Assembly (NCBI GenBank): GCA_016200595.1
Contig: JACQEL010000638.1
Span: 1 to 5,715, forward strand
Source of the DNA: Deltaproteobacteria bacterium
Lineage (GTDB): Bacteria; Desulfobacterota; Binatia; Bin18
DNA: 5,715 bases
Reading direction: 5' to 3'
The notes beneath the pieces are model-generated. The model made no database searches. It saw only the letters and a list, made by a program, of their open reading frames with translations, and was not told the origin of the DNA. Shown here in pieces: positions 1 to 5,652 of this stretch. Numbering within the stretch: position 1 is the stretch's first letter; each line of letters opens with the position of its first letter. The translations under genes and the position numbers were made by a program.

Positions 1-252
1 ACCCGGCACCCGCACGCACGCGCCCGACGCAGCGAAGACGAGCCCGTGATAGCCGCACTGCAGACCCTCGCTGACTACCGTGCCGTGCGCCAAAGGAGTC
101 CCGCGGTGGCAACAGCGATCCTCCAGGGCAGCGACTTTGCCGTTGCGCTCTCGGTAGAGGACCAGAGGTTGATTGAGGATCGTGCGTGCAAAAGGCCGCC
201 CTTTAATCTCCGCTCCCCAAGCCGCGATATACCAATCATTGTGACTGAACAT
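1..252 (-). CDS. Rieske [2Fe-2S] aromatic-ring oxygenase, N-terminal fragment (runs off the left edge)
   Basis: Translating the minus strand from the ATG at 252 gives 84 open codons to the window edge, so the gene is partial at its 3' end. Residues 5-12 read NDWYIAAW, the opening typical of vanillate O-demethylase (VanA)-like Rieske oxygenases. The cluster ligands follow as C47-x-H49 and C66-x2-H69, separated by 16 residues, in the segments DRCCHRGTPLAHG and QCGYHGLVF; this fits the canonical CxH-X15-17-CxxH motif. The family uses this cluster to pass electrons from a reductase to a mononuclear iron centre that hydroxylates or O-demethylates aromatic compounds; the catalytic C-terminal domain lies outside the window. 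A GAGGAG ribosome-binding site (264-259) sits 6 bases before the ATG. The gene starts 27 bases after the LLM oxidoreductase stop on the same strand, so the two are probably co-transcribed. The exact substrate cannot be told. The domain call is secure; the subfamily is inference. Confidence 0.9.
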   Translation of the reverse strand, partial: MFSHNDWYIAAWGAEIKGRPFARTILNQPLVLYRERNGKVAALEDRCCHRGTPLAHGTVVSEGLQCGYHGLVFAASGACVRVPG

Positions 253-279
253 GGCAATCTCCTCACGTGCCCGACTCTT

Positions 280-1143
280 TTACCTGAACGAGCGAATCAA
301 GCCAGCGTACCGTTCTAAGACAGGCCATTGGACGTCCGGTGTGCCCGGCTCAATGAGAAACAGAATGCGCTTAAAGCCGGTGGCGATGAGCTGGCGAATA
401 CGGCTTTCGTCGCCACTTACGCCGGCCAGGGAATACGCAGTGATGACGCTCAGGTCAAACTCGTCCATCGAGCGCCCCACCCGCGCCGCCTCGACTCGCA
501 GGGCTTCGATTCCTTTCCCCAGGTCATAGGGGCCGTCCACTGGGATCCAACCGTTGCAATATTCGGCGACCCGCTTGGCGGTCCATTTGGACATCGCTCC
601 CATAAGAACCGGCGGTCCCCCGGCTTGGACTGGTTTAGGCCAGCACCACAGCGGATCAAAGTTCACAAACTGACCGTGAAACTCGGCAACCTCCTTCGTC
701 CAGATTTCCCGCATCGCCAGTACACGCTCACGCGTCACTTTCCAGCGATCCTTCAGCGCCACACCGTGGTCGGCCATTTCTTCGGCGTTCCACCCTGCGC
801 CAATGCCGAAGAGAAAGCGTCCGTTGGAGACCCGATCCAAGCAAGCTGTGGTCTTTGCCAAAGTGATGGGATTGTGTTCGGGCACGAGACACACCGAGGT
901 GCCAACTTTAAGTTTTTGCGTCACCGCCGCGGCAGCCGTCAGAGCGACAAAGGGATCAAAGAACTGCTTGTAGTACTCGGGCAGTTCGCCGCCGAGGGGA
1001 AAGGGAGTCTTACGGCTGGTGGGGATATGCGTGTGTTCGCCAAACCACACCGACTCAAACCCTTGGTCTTCAGCCCAGCGGCCAAGTTCTGCCGGTTGGA
1101 TTGTGTAATGTGTAGGGATCGTAACGAACCCGAAGTCTGCCAT
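280..1143 (-). CDS. LLM-class F420-dependent oxidoreductase (TIGR03619-like)
   Basis: This gene encodes 287 aa, a usual length for luciferase-like monooxygenase-fold enzymes of the Rv2161c/TIGR03619 type, which use reduced F420 or a flavin to oxidise or reduce small organic substrates in the cytoplasm. Visible hallmarks are FGEHTHIP (34-41) after the first strand, DP at 63-64, GTSVCLVP (81-88), the signature LDRVSNGR followed by GIGAGWNAEE (102-122), and GPPVLMGAMS (176-185), which is expected in the cofactor-binding barrel. The open frame extends upstream to 1365, but the start at 1143 is chosen because AAAGGAGGG lies 9 bases before it and homology to the family begins there. The upstream gap to the Uma2 gene is 154 bases and could hold a promoter, though no convincing -35/-10 pair is seen. 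The Rieske oxygenase follows after 27 bases, suggesting a catabolic operon. Cofactor choice (F420 versus FMN) is inferred from the subfamily. Confidence 0.92.
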   Translation of the reverse strand: MADFGFVTIPTHYTIQPAELGRWAEDQGFESVWFGEHTHIPTSRKTPFPLGGELPEYYKQFFDPFVALTAAAAVTQKLKVGTSVCLVPEHNPITLAKTTACLDRVSNGRFLFGIGAGWNAEEMADHGVALKDRWKVTRERVLAMREIWTKEVAEFHGQFVNFDPLWCWPKPVQAGGPPVLMGAMSKWTAKRVAEYCNGWIPVDGPYDLGKGIEALRVEAARVGRSMDEFDLSVITAYSLAGVSGDESRIRQLIATGFKRILFLIEPGTPDVQWPVLERYAGLIRSFR

Positions 1144-1152
1144 GTGCGTAGC

Positions 1153-1159
1153 CCTCCTT
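1153..1159 (-). promoter_or_regulatory. Strong ribosome-binding site that sets the LLM gene start
   Basis: On the minus strand AAGGAGG lies 9 bases upstream of the ATG at 1143. It is a full-strength Shine-Dalgarno sequence and argues against the far-upstream starts in the same open frame, which would add 74 residues with no resemblance to the family and would overlap the neighbouring Uma2 gene. Confidence 0.8.
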
Positions 1160-1297
1160 TGAAGCCTTATCTTCTTGCAGGTCTGCTGTATCACAACCCT
1201 GAGGGGGATCATATGCAACAGAGGAACCGAGGACTGGCAACACTGTACGAAGCGAAGGCAGGTGACAATGAGATACAGCCGCCCCAGGCGGGTTTCG

Positions 1298-1873
1298 TTA
1301 TGTCGCCTCTCGCTCCAGCCACCAACGGCTGAGGTCGAGTGCCAATGCCTCAAATGGTTCAGCACACATCATCTCAGCCTCACCCTGCGCGCTGACTACC
1401 ACCCAGCGTTGTCCCTCCAAGCGGGACACTTCTAAAGTGCGCTGTAGCGGATCAACTAGCCACAGATGCCCTACTTGTTCACGGGCATAGACCGGCATTT
1501 TGCGCACGCGATCGAGCCGTCCAGTCGAAGGGGACACGATCTCACACACCCAGTCTGGCGCTTGCTCGAAATAGGGCACATCGTGGAGTACAGGCATCCG
1601 TTCCCGCTTCCATCCGGCGAGGTCCGGAACCAGAATGTCAGCCCCTAAATGGAGTTCAGGCTCGAAGAGAATCCACCAACCACCAAGGCTACCAGGACCA
1701 CCAAGGCGCCGATCAAAAGGATCAAGGTCCGCCCTAATGACCGATGCCGCTCGCGCGTGCGGAGACGCGGGTCGCGGTGAAGTGATTAACTCGCCGTCAA
1801 TGATCTCGGCGATCAAAATGTCTGGAACTTTGAGCAGATCCTCGTAAGTCGCTCGCCGCTGTGCAGGGGTCAT
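1298..1873 (-). CDS. Uma2-family (DUF820) PD-(D/E)XK nuclease-like protein
   Basis: This gene encodes 191 aa, the normal size for the Uma2 (PF05685) family, whose members adopt a restriction-endonuclease fold but whose biological role is largely unknown. The expected layout is present: an N-terminal helix TYEDLL (9-14), the IIDGELI strand (24-30) that carries the first acidic residue, VPDLAGW (82-88) with the putative catalytic D84, WVCEIVSPST (108-117) with E111, then K125 and Y129 followed by LWLVDP (137-142). These match the D, E and K/Y positions of the family, so the site looks intact. The ATG at 1873 is chosen because it gives the usual family N-terminus; a TTG at 1930 would add 19 unrelated residues. 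No good ribosome-binding site precedes either. Uma2 genes are typically scattered singletons with many paralogues in cyanobacteria, Chloroflexi and other environmental bacteria. A 154-base gap separates it from the LLM gene, so co-transcription is uncertain. Confidence 0.88.
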   Translation of the reverse strand: MTPAQRRATYEDLLKVPDILIAEIIDGELITSPRPASPHARAASVIRADLDPFDRRLGGPGSLGGWWILFEPELHLGADILVPDLAGWKRERMPVLHDVPYFEQAPDWVCEIVSPSTGRLDRVRKMPVYAREQVGHLWLVDPLQRTLEVSRLEGQRWVVVSAQGEAEMMCAEPFEALALDLSRWWLEREAT

Positions 1874-1950
1874 GACCGCGACTGTAACACGACTGCTACT
1901 CTGGGAAAAGGAGAAAATGACTCGCGTCAACGAGAGTTCCTGGCCTCAGC

Positions 1951-1979
1951 TAGTAGCGTGCGCACTGCGCACGCTACTA
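1951..1979. repeat. Perfect 29-base palindrome (14-base arms)
   Basis: The arm TAGTAGCGTGCGCA at 1951-1964 is repeated as its exact reverse complement at 1966-1979, with a single C at 1965 in between. Pairing fails immediately outside the arms. It lies 77 bases upstream of the Uma2 start and could be a cruciform, a dispersed REP-like repeat or a dimeric protein-binding site. There is no T-run on either side, so an intrinsic terminator is unlikely. Confidence 0.85.
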
Positions 1980-2022
1980 AACCGGCAGGCACGACATGAG
2001 GACACTGTTCGTAGCTGCGTGG

Positions 2023-2094
2023 GTAGGGGCGAAGCATTTGCTCCGTATAGACCAACGCTGTGGGGAGCCTGACACGCAAATGCTTCGCCCCTAC
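2023..2094. repeat. 72-base inverted-repeat element with perfect 19-base arms
   Basis: The left arm GTAGGGGCGAAGCATTTGC (2023-2041) is matched by its exact reverse complement at 2076-2094, around a 34-base spacer. From memory, GTAGGGGCGAAGCATT-type arms recur as dispersed repeats in cyanobacteria and other environmental bacteria, so this is probably a small non-coding mobile or REP/MITE-like unit. GTGG occurs on both sides (2019-2022 and 2096-2099), which might be a short target duplication but may equally be chance. Confidence 0.8.
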
Positions 2095-2194
2095 AGTGGA
2101 CAGGCGCTAGTGTCGTGTGTACCAATCTCTTGCCTCCTGATTTAGCGTGTCTACGTTGAATCTCTGCCTACATGTTCACGACCCTATCCCGTTC

Positions 2195-2255
2195 GTCCTG
2201 AGCCCTTCGGCAAGCTCAGGGCAGGCTACGCCGCGCAGCAGCGAAGTCGAAGGAC
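2195..2255. repeat. Dispersed-repeat-type hairpin (CCTGAGC...GCTCAGG)
   Basis: The core hairpin pairs CCTGAGC (2197-2203) with GCTCAGG (2214-2220) around the 10-base loop CCTTCGGCAA. An outer match joins GTCCT (2195-2199) to AGGAC (2251-2255), the latter in the stretch GCGAAGTCGAAGGAC. I recall this CCTGAGC/TTCGGCAAGCTCAGG/TCGAAGGAC wording from interspersed repeats in many environmental genomes. The left and right ends are approximate, since only the core hairpin is certain. Confidence 0.65.
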
Positions 2256-2352
2256 AAGGCTTCAACGCCCGGTTTCGATGTTGACACGTTACGACGCGAA
2301 CTGTCTTGGAGCGCTGTTTCTTATCCTCGGATTTCGCCGTGCTCCATCCGGA

Positions 2353-2637
2353 CTACGGGACTGAGGTCCCAGTAGGGATGACCTGTTCTAGTTCGAGCTG
2401 TTCAATGCGTGAGTGCAAGGGTTTTAGTTTCTTGATCCTCACTACCACTACAGGAGCCTCTTCAGATCGACGACTCTCAGCCAGCTTATGCGTCCAGGCA
2501 TTGAATTCCTCATCCCCTTCGAGTTGCAGGATAACAACTGCATCATTAGGAATCTGCTCAGCAAACCTCGGATGCTCTCGCACATAACGGTTGAATTCCT
2601 TGGTCAGCTCTGTGTTCTTCCGCTCGAAGGCATTCAT
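2353..2637 (-). CDS. Small protein of unknown function, DUF5647-like
   Basis: This gene encodes 94 aa with no signal peptide or membrane segment, so it is probably cytosolic. It opens with a charged helix, ERKNTELTKEFNRYVREHP (5-23), then QIPNDAVVILQLEGDEEFN (28-46), and later a short strand VVVVRIKKLKP (63-73). This order (helix, IP-N-A strand, acidic stretch, VVVVRIKKLKP) matches what I recall of the DUF5647 family; that match is memory-based. The start is well supported: an AGGGAG ribosome-binding site (2650-2645) lies 7 bases before the ATG at 2637. The ATG overlaps the stop of the preceding gene as ATGA, a sign of translational coupling. No catalytic motif is visible. Its tight pairing with another small unknown gene gives it a toxin-antitoxin-like organisation, but no biochemical role is known to me. 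Confidence 0.8.
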   Translation of the reverse strand: MNAFERKNTELTKEFNRYVREHPRFAEQIPNDAVVILQLEGDEEFNAWTHKLAESRRSEEAPVVVVRIKKLKPLHSRIEQLELEQVIPTGTSVP

Positions 2638-2945
2638 GGGTTTTCTCCCTGCAGAAAACGATTCCGATAAGTCTCCCAGTGATCGTCGATATCGTCATCG
2701 GCGAAAGTCAGAGCCTCCTCATAGCTCATTCCCAGCTCTTCTTTCAACTGATCGCCTCTGAGGTTGAAACGATCACAATGGGCATAGCCGTGAGCGCAGT
2801 CATAACGGATCACCGGCTTCCACTCTCCTTGGATTAGGACCTCAAGCTGAACCATGAACCGCGTGATCTTGCCTCGTTGCGTCTCGTGCTGGTGTCGCTT
2901 CTGAGCATCGAAGCTGTAAGGAATCAGATAGCGTTTCTCAGGCAA
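2634..2945 (-). CDS. Small protein of unknown function (DUF7718-like), partner of the DUF5647-like gene
   Basis: This gene encodes 103 aa. The first 30 residues are basic and polar. A compact domain follows, with strands FMVQLEVLIQGEWKPVIRYD (30-49), the histidine-rich turn CAHGYAHCDRFN (50-61), and a C-terminal acidic helical part ADDDIDDHWETYRNRF (82-97). The pattern V-x-RYD-x-AHG-x-x-H-x-D is reminiscent of TumE-type toxins (GYD-N-x-x-G-x-x-H-H-x-H) and of a DUF I recall as DUF7718; both are inference. The likely start is TTG at 2945, with GGGAG about 10 bases upstream; the frame is open further upstream but has no ATG, GTG or TTG near a ribosome site. The next internal ATG (codon 31) would cut into the conserved domain. 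Its stop overlaps the next gene's start by four bases, so the two are co-expressed and likely act together. Confidence 0.75.
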   Translation of the reverse strand: MPEKRYLIPYSFDAQKRHQHETQRGKITRFMVQLEVLIQGEWKPVIRYDCAHGYAHCDRFNLRGDQLKEELGMSYEEALTFADDDIDDHWETYRNRFLQGENP

Positions 2946-3147
2946 AGGCTCACGGCTCCCGACCTTTTTTACCGCAAACGGAACTTGAGCAAAAGCGTGG
3001 TGCTGTCCACCAGCAGCAGAACATGGATGAAATTCTTGGGGTGCACGACATGCAACCCGACCTACGGAACTACCGACTGAACTACAAAAGCGGCGTTTCT
3101 AACTCAGAGTCCAGACGTCACGGTTGCGATTTGGCCGGTAGTCCCGC

Positions 3148-3155
3148 ATTATAAA
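3148..3155. promoter_or_regulatory. Possible shared -10 box in the divergent gap
   Basis: ATTATAAA at 3148-3155 reads as a perfect TATAAT on the minus strand (3153-3148) and as TATAAA on the plus strand (3150-3155). On the plus strand it ends six bases before the ATG at 3162, where no ribosome-binding site is present, which is the geometry of a leaderless mRNA. No good -35 box lies at 16-18 bases on either strand, so this is a weak call. The minus-strand reading would give the small unknown pair a leader of about 200 bases. Confidence 0.3.
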
Positions 3156-3161
3156 AGATCA

Positions 3162-3674
3162 ATGACAACTGTCGTGAATCCTGTCCAAAAGCTGCAAGAG
3201 CATGGGCGGGAGATTTTAGGGATTATTCAGGATACTGTTGCTTTTCAAGTCCATCTTCCACGTACTGAGTGCCAACAACATCTAAGCACTTTTCTTGACC
3301 AGCATCGATTCATCGTCGTGACTGGTACGGCTGGTATCGGCAAATCGGCATTGGCGAAAAATGCTCTGCAGCTGCTGAGTGAAGACACCCCCGTCTTTGC
3401 GTTTCGGGCAGAGGAATTTGCCTGCCGGCATATTGACGAAGCGCTCAGTCGGATCGGCATTCACGAAAGCTTGCGAGATCTCTCTGCACGTTTTCCACTG
3501 CATGCGCGGAAATGGCTGTTTATTGATAGCCTTGAACGACTTCTTGAGGCGGAATCTTTCGACGCTTTCCTTATGTTCCTCCAGCGGGTTAAGGATGATC
3601 CGAGCTGGCATGTCCTGAGGACTTGCCGCTCCTACGCAGTTGAACAAGCGAGAGATATCTTCTTTCGAGTCTGA
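3162..3674 (+). CDS. Truncated P-loop (STAND/NACHT-like) NTPase, N-terminal fragment
   Basis: This open frame encodes 170 aa. An N-terminal lead (1-46) ends in a segment VAFQVHLPRTE (26-36) typical of the linker before the nucleotide domain. Walker A is G55-TAGIG-K61-S62 in the strand-loop IVVTGTAGIGKSALAK. Walker B is KWLFIDSLERL (117-127) with D122, and a sensor-like TCRSY (154-158) follows. This is the first half of an AAA+/STAND NTPase domain, proteins that oligomerise on a trigger and are widely used in prokaryotic defence and signalling. The frame then stops at 3674, before the remaining NTPase helices and winged-helix part, so the product cannot be a complete STAND domain. The following sequence in another frame (to 4284) looks like the lost C-terminal part. 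No ribosome-binding site precedes the ATG; a TATAAA box six bases upstream would suit leaderless translation. It lies divergent to the small unknown pair. It could be expressed, but is most likely a decaying gene. Confidence 0.72.
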   Translation: MTTVVNPVQKLQEHGREILGIIQDTVAFQVHLPRTECQQHLSTFLDQHRFIVVTGTAGIGKSALAKNALQLLSEDTPVFAFRAEEFACRHIDEALSRIGIHESLRDLSARFPLHARKWLFIDSLERLLEAESFDAFLMFLQRVKDDPSWHVLRTCRSYAVEQARDIFFRV

Positions 3675-4284
3675 TAAGCGTCTAAAGGAATTTGATGAGC
3701 ATGTGATTGCGCAAACAGAACAGCTGCGCAACCACATGGCAGTGGGAACCCCTTTGTCCTCAGAAGAACTGCTCGCTATCAACTTCTTTGATCCCTCTGT
3801 TAACGCCGCGCTGATCGACATCATGGTTATCCTCCATGACCGGCTCCAAGATAGCGCCGCGCGCGCTATATACCGCACGATCGCAGAACAGTGGGTGTCA
3901 GAATGGGAGAAAGACAGAGAAGAGAATTCACGCCGCCATTCGAGGAGGCGGCGCGATTTCCATCGGGAGCACGAAATATCACAACTCCTATCCGGGTTTG
4001 TGATGAACCTTGATCCTCTTGAGGCTGAGCATGTCTGTAAACCTGTCCTTGATGCGGCGAGTCGCTTTCCAAAGAAAGTCGCTGACCTTCTTCTCGATCT
4101 GACATTGGCAGAAGACCAAACACGAAATGACGATACCTACTGGGCGCTTTGGCAAGCAATCGCAGATAATATTCTAGGGTCCGAGTATTTTGTGTCCCCG
4201 ATGAATGGAAGCCATTCAGATACACAAACACTTATCCAAATCTCCCTTTGCTCGGAGAATCTAAGAACACAGTTGGCAGCTTAG
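3640..4284 (+). pseudogene. Out-of-frame remnant, probable C-terminal region of the broken STAND-like NTPase
   Basis: This open frame of 214 codons begins only at a TTG (3640) inside the preceding gene, with no ribosome-binding site, and the next ATG (codon 33) also lacks one, so an independent start is doubtful. The content is mostly helical and protein-like: LLAINFFDPSVNAALIDIM (44-62), a strongly basic stretch SRRHSRRRRDFHRE (97-110), then helical repeats KPVLDAASRFPKKVADLLLD (134-153) and TYWALWQAIADNIL (166-179). The WALWQ-x-x-AD-x-I pattern resembles what I recall from the C-terminal helical arrays of large STAND-type ATPases. I infer that a large internal segment of the original gene was deleted and that the junction near 3655-3675 shifted the frame. 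Alternatively it is an unrelated small gene. G+C by eye is lower than in the amidohydrolase that follows. A 7-base GC hairpin (CGCCGCC at 3931-3937 and GGCGGCG at 3947-3953) falls within the basic stretch. Confidence 0.55.
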
Positions 4285-4408
4285 GCAATGCTATACCGCT
4301 GCCCAACGAAATTAGCCTGCACCTAATCCAACAAGCCTCAGCCGTGGTCGGACTTTACACGCTCAGCCCAACCTGCAAAACTGCTGCGCTGATAATCTTT
4401 CTGAGCAA

Positions 4409-4413
4409 GAGGT
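4409..4413 (+). promoter_or_regulatory. Ribosome-binding site deciding a GTG start
   Basis: GAGGT lies 6 bases before the GTG at 4420. It supports GTG rather than a later start, which would remove the DADGH metal-site strand at residues 9-13 of the amidohydrolase. Confidence 0.65.
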
Positions 4414-4419
4414 AGAAAC

Positions 4420-5652
4420 GTGAACACGGAAGAACTCCTCATCGATGCTGACGGCCATATCCTTGAGCCGCCCGACCTTTGGGAACGGTATCTGGAGCCA
4501 AAGTATCGCGCCCGGGCTCTGCGCATCAGAGTGGGCGACGACGGCCGCGAATTTCTTGAGATCGACGGCCAAAGAGCCGTGCTCACTAGTCCGACGCTGC
4601 TCACCTCGCTCGGGGGGATGAAAAAACTGAAAGAGCTGGGCGAGAAAATCGAGGGCTTCAATGCCAGTCGACGCGAACTGCTACGCAGCCGTTCCGGAGA
4701 GCAACGGGAAACCTTCGCCAGCCTGGGCGCGGATGGACACCGCGAGACCTACCTCTCGGGATGTGCCTTTGGCGCGATGGACATGAAGGAGCGGCTGGAA
4801 CTGGTGAAGCATGAGGGCATGGCCAAGGTCGTGCTCTATCCAACGCTCGGCCTGCTGTGGGAGGCCGAACTGTTCGATAGCGAATTATCGAGCGCCTACT
4901 GCCGAGCCTATAATCGCTGGATCACCGAGTTTTGTCGCGATTCCGGAGGGCGCCTCGTTCCCATCGCGCATCTGTCGTTGGGTGACCCGGTAGAAGCGGC
5001 CCATGAACTTGAACGCGCGGTCAAGGACGGCTGTAAGGGCGCGTTCGTGTGTCCTTTCACTATCACGCGCAAACCCCACGGCCATCTCGACCACGATGTC
5101 GTGTTTGCGGCCGCGCAGGACCTTGATGTCCCCCTGGCAATTCATCCGACGCTCGAGCCTCCGGCCTGGGGTGTTCATCAACGTTTCGATAATCTGGAAG
5201 GGGCGGACTGGTACCTTGACCTCTTCGCCGCCCAAGGAGTGCCGCAAGCCTTCGCCACGCTTTTTCAGTACGGCGTGTTCGATCGCTTTCCGCGCCTGCG
5301 TGTGGTGGTGCTTGAATCCGGCGCGGGCTGGATCGGTTACTGGCTCAATCGGGCCGACGCCATCTATCGACGGACGGCGCTGGGCAGCACGGTCCAACTC
5401 AAGGAGCGCCCTTCCTTCTACTTCACGCGTCAGTGTTACATTTCGGCCGATCCCGACGAGCGGTCGATCGCCGCCATGACTCGCCTGGTCGGTGAGGATC
5501 GCTTCTTTTGGGCCTCGGATTATCCGCATCCTGACCATCCTGGTGATTATCTTGAAGAATTGCGGGGAATGGTGGAGGACATGACAACCAGCGGGCGGCG
5601 CGGAGTGCTGGGAGAAAACGTTGCTCGTGCGTATAAGCTGCTTGAGCGGTAA
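4420..5652 (+). CDS. Amidohydrolase family protein (Amidohydro_2, PF04909)
   Basis: This complete gene encodes 410 aa with a GTG start and a GAGGT ribosome-binding site. The family folds as a metal-dependent TIM barrel and includes decarboxylases (ACMSD, gamma-resorcylate decarboxylase) and hydrolases acting on cyclic or aromatic acids; this long, Dx DxH-type branch is mostly uncharacterised. Visible features are LIDADGHILEPPDLW (7-21), with D9, D11 and H13 at the first metal strand; PTLGLLWE (141-148); RAYNRWITEFCRD (162-174); PIAHLSLGDP (181-190) with H184; PLAIHPTLEPP (238-248) with the expected metal ligand H242; FPRLRVVVLESGAGW (290-304); and WASDYPHPDHP (364-374) with the conserved D367. 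The active site therefore looks intact and the length is normal. No signal peptide is seen, so it is likely cytosolic. It stands alone downstream of the broken NTPase; its own promoter is not obvious in 4285-4419. The substrate is unknown, but a role in breakdown of organic compounds fits the LLM and Rieske genes at the other end of the window. Confidence 0.93.
   Translation: MNTEELLIDADGHILEPPDLWERYLEPKYRARALRIRVGDDGREFLEIDGQRAVLTSPTLLTSLGGMKKLKELGEKIEGFNASRRELLRSRSGEQRETFASLGADGHRETYLSGCAFGAMDMKERLELVKHEGMAKVVLYPTLGLLWEAELFDSELSSAYCRAYNRWITEFCRDSGGRLVPIAHLSLGDPVEAAHELERAVKDGCKGAFVCPFTITRKPHGHLDHDVVFAAAQDLDVPLAIHPTLEPPAWGVHQRFDNLEGADWYLDLFAAQGVPQAFATLFQYGVFDRFPRLRVVVLESGAGWIGYWLNRADAIYRRTALGSTVQLKERPSFYFTRQCYISADPDERSIAAMTRLVGEDRFFWASDYPHPDHPGDYLEELRGMVEDMTTSGRRGVLGENVARAYKLLER

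Larger units (their letters stand above)
1874..2352. other. Gene-free repeat-bearing intergenic region (479 bases)
   Basis: No convincing gene is seen on either strand between the end of the small unknown pair and the Uma2 start. The region carries three separate inverted repeats (1951-1979, 2023-2094 and about 2195-2255), listed individually. None is followed by a T-run on the minus strand, so none looks like a classic terminator for the upstream pair. The remaining sequence (about 2095-2190 and 2256-2352) shows no structure I can name. A purine-rich AGGAG at 1911-1915 on the plus strand sits before an ATG at 1917, but the 51-codon frame simply runs through the repeats. Confidence 0.6.

Noticed and set aside
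1280..1296. CCGCC/GGCGG hairpin with nearby TTTCGTT, as a terminator after Uma2
   Set aside because: The stem is only five base pairs with a three-base loop, and the T-rich side is on the strand with no gene ending there.
328..1332. Long plus-strand open frame opposite the LLM gene
   Set aside because: The minus-strand LLM product has clear family motifs across this span; the plus-strand translation is an antisense shadow with no recognisable domain.
1917..2072. Plus-strand 51-codon frame with AGGAG just before its ATG
   Set aside because: The spacing between AGGAG and ATG is only a single base (1916), too tight, and the frame runs straight through the two inverted repeats, so the peptide has no protein-like character.
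1951..2255. CRISPR array
   Set aside because: The repeats are inverted, of three different sequences and not regularly spaced; there are no direct repeats with spacers.
3023..3154. 43-codon plus-strand frame starting MDEILGVHDMQPDL in the divergent gap
   Set aside because: The residue mix looks protein-like, but there is no ribosome-binding site, no recognisable family and the second half loses character. It may be a gene scrap, but I cannot support it.
4885..5538. Long minus-strand open frame inside the amidohydrolase
   Set aside because: It is a shadow of the complete plus-strand amidohydrolase, with no ribosome site and no family features.
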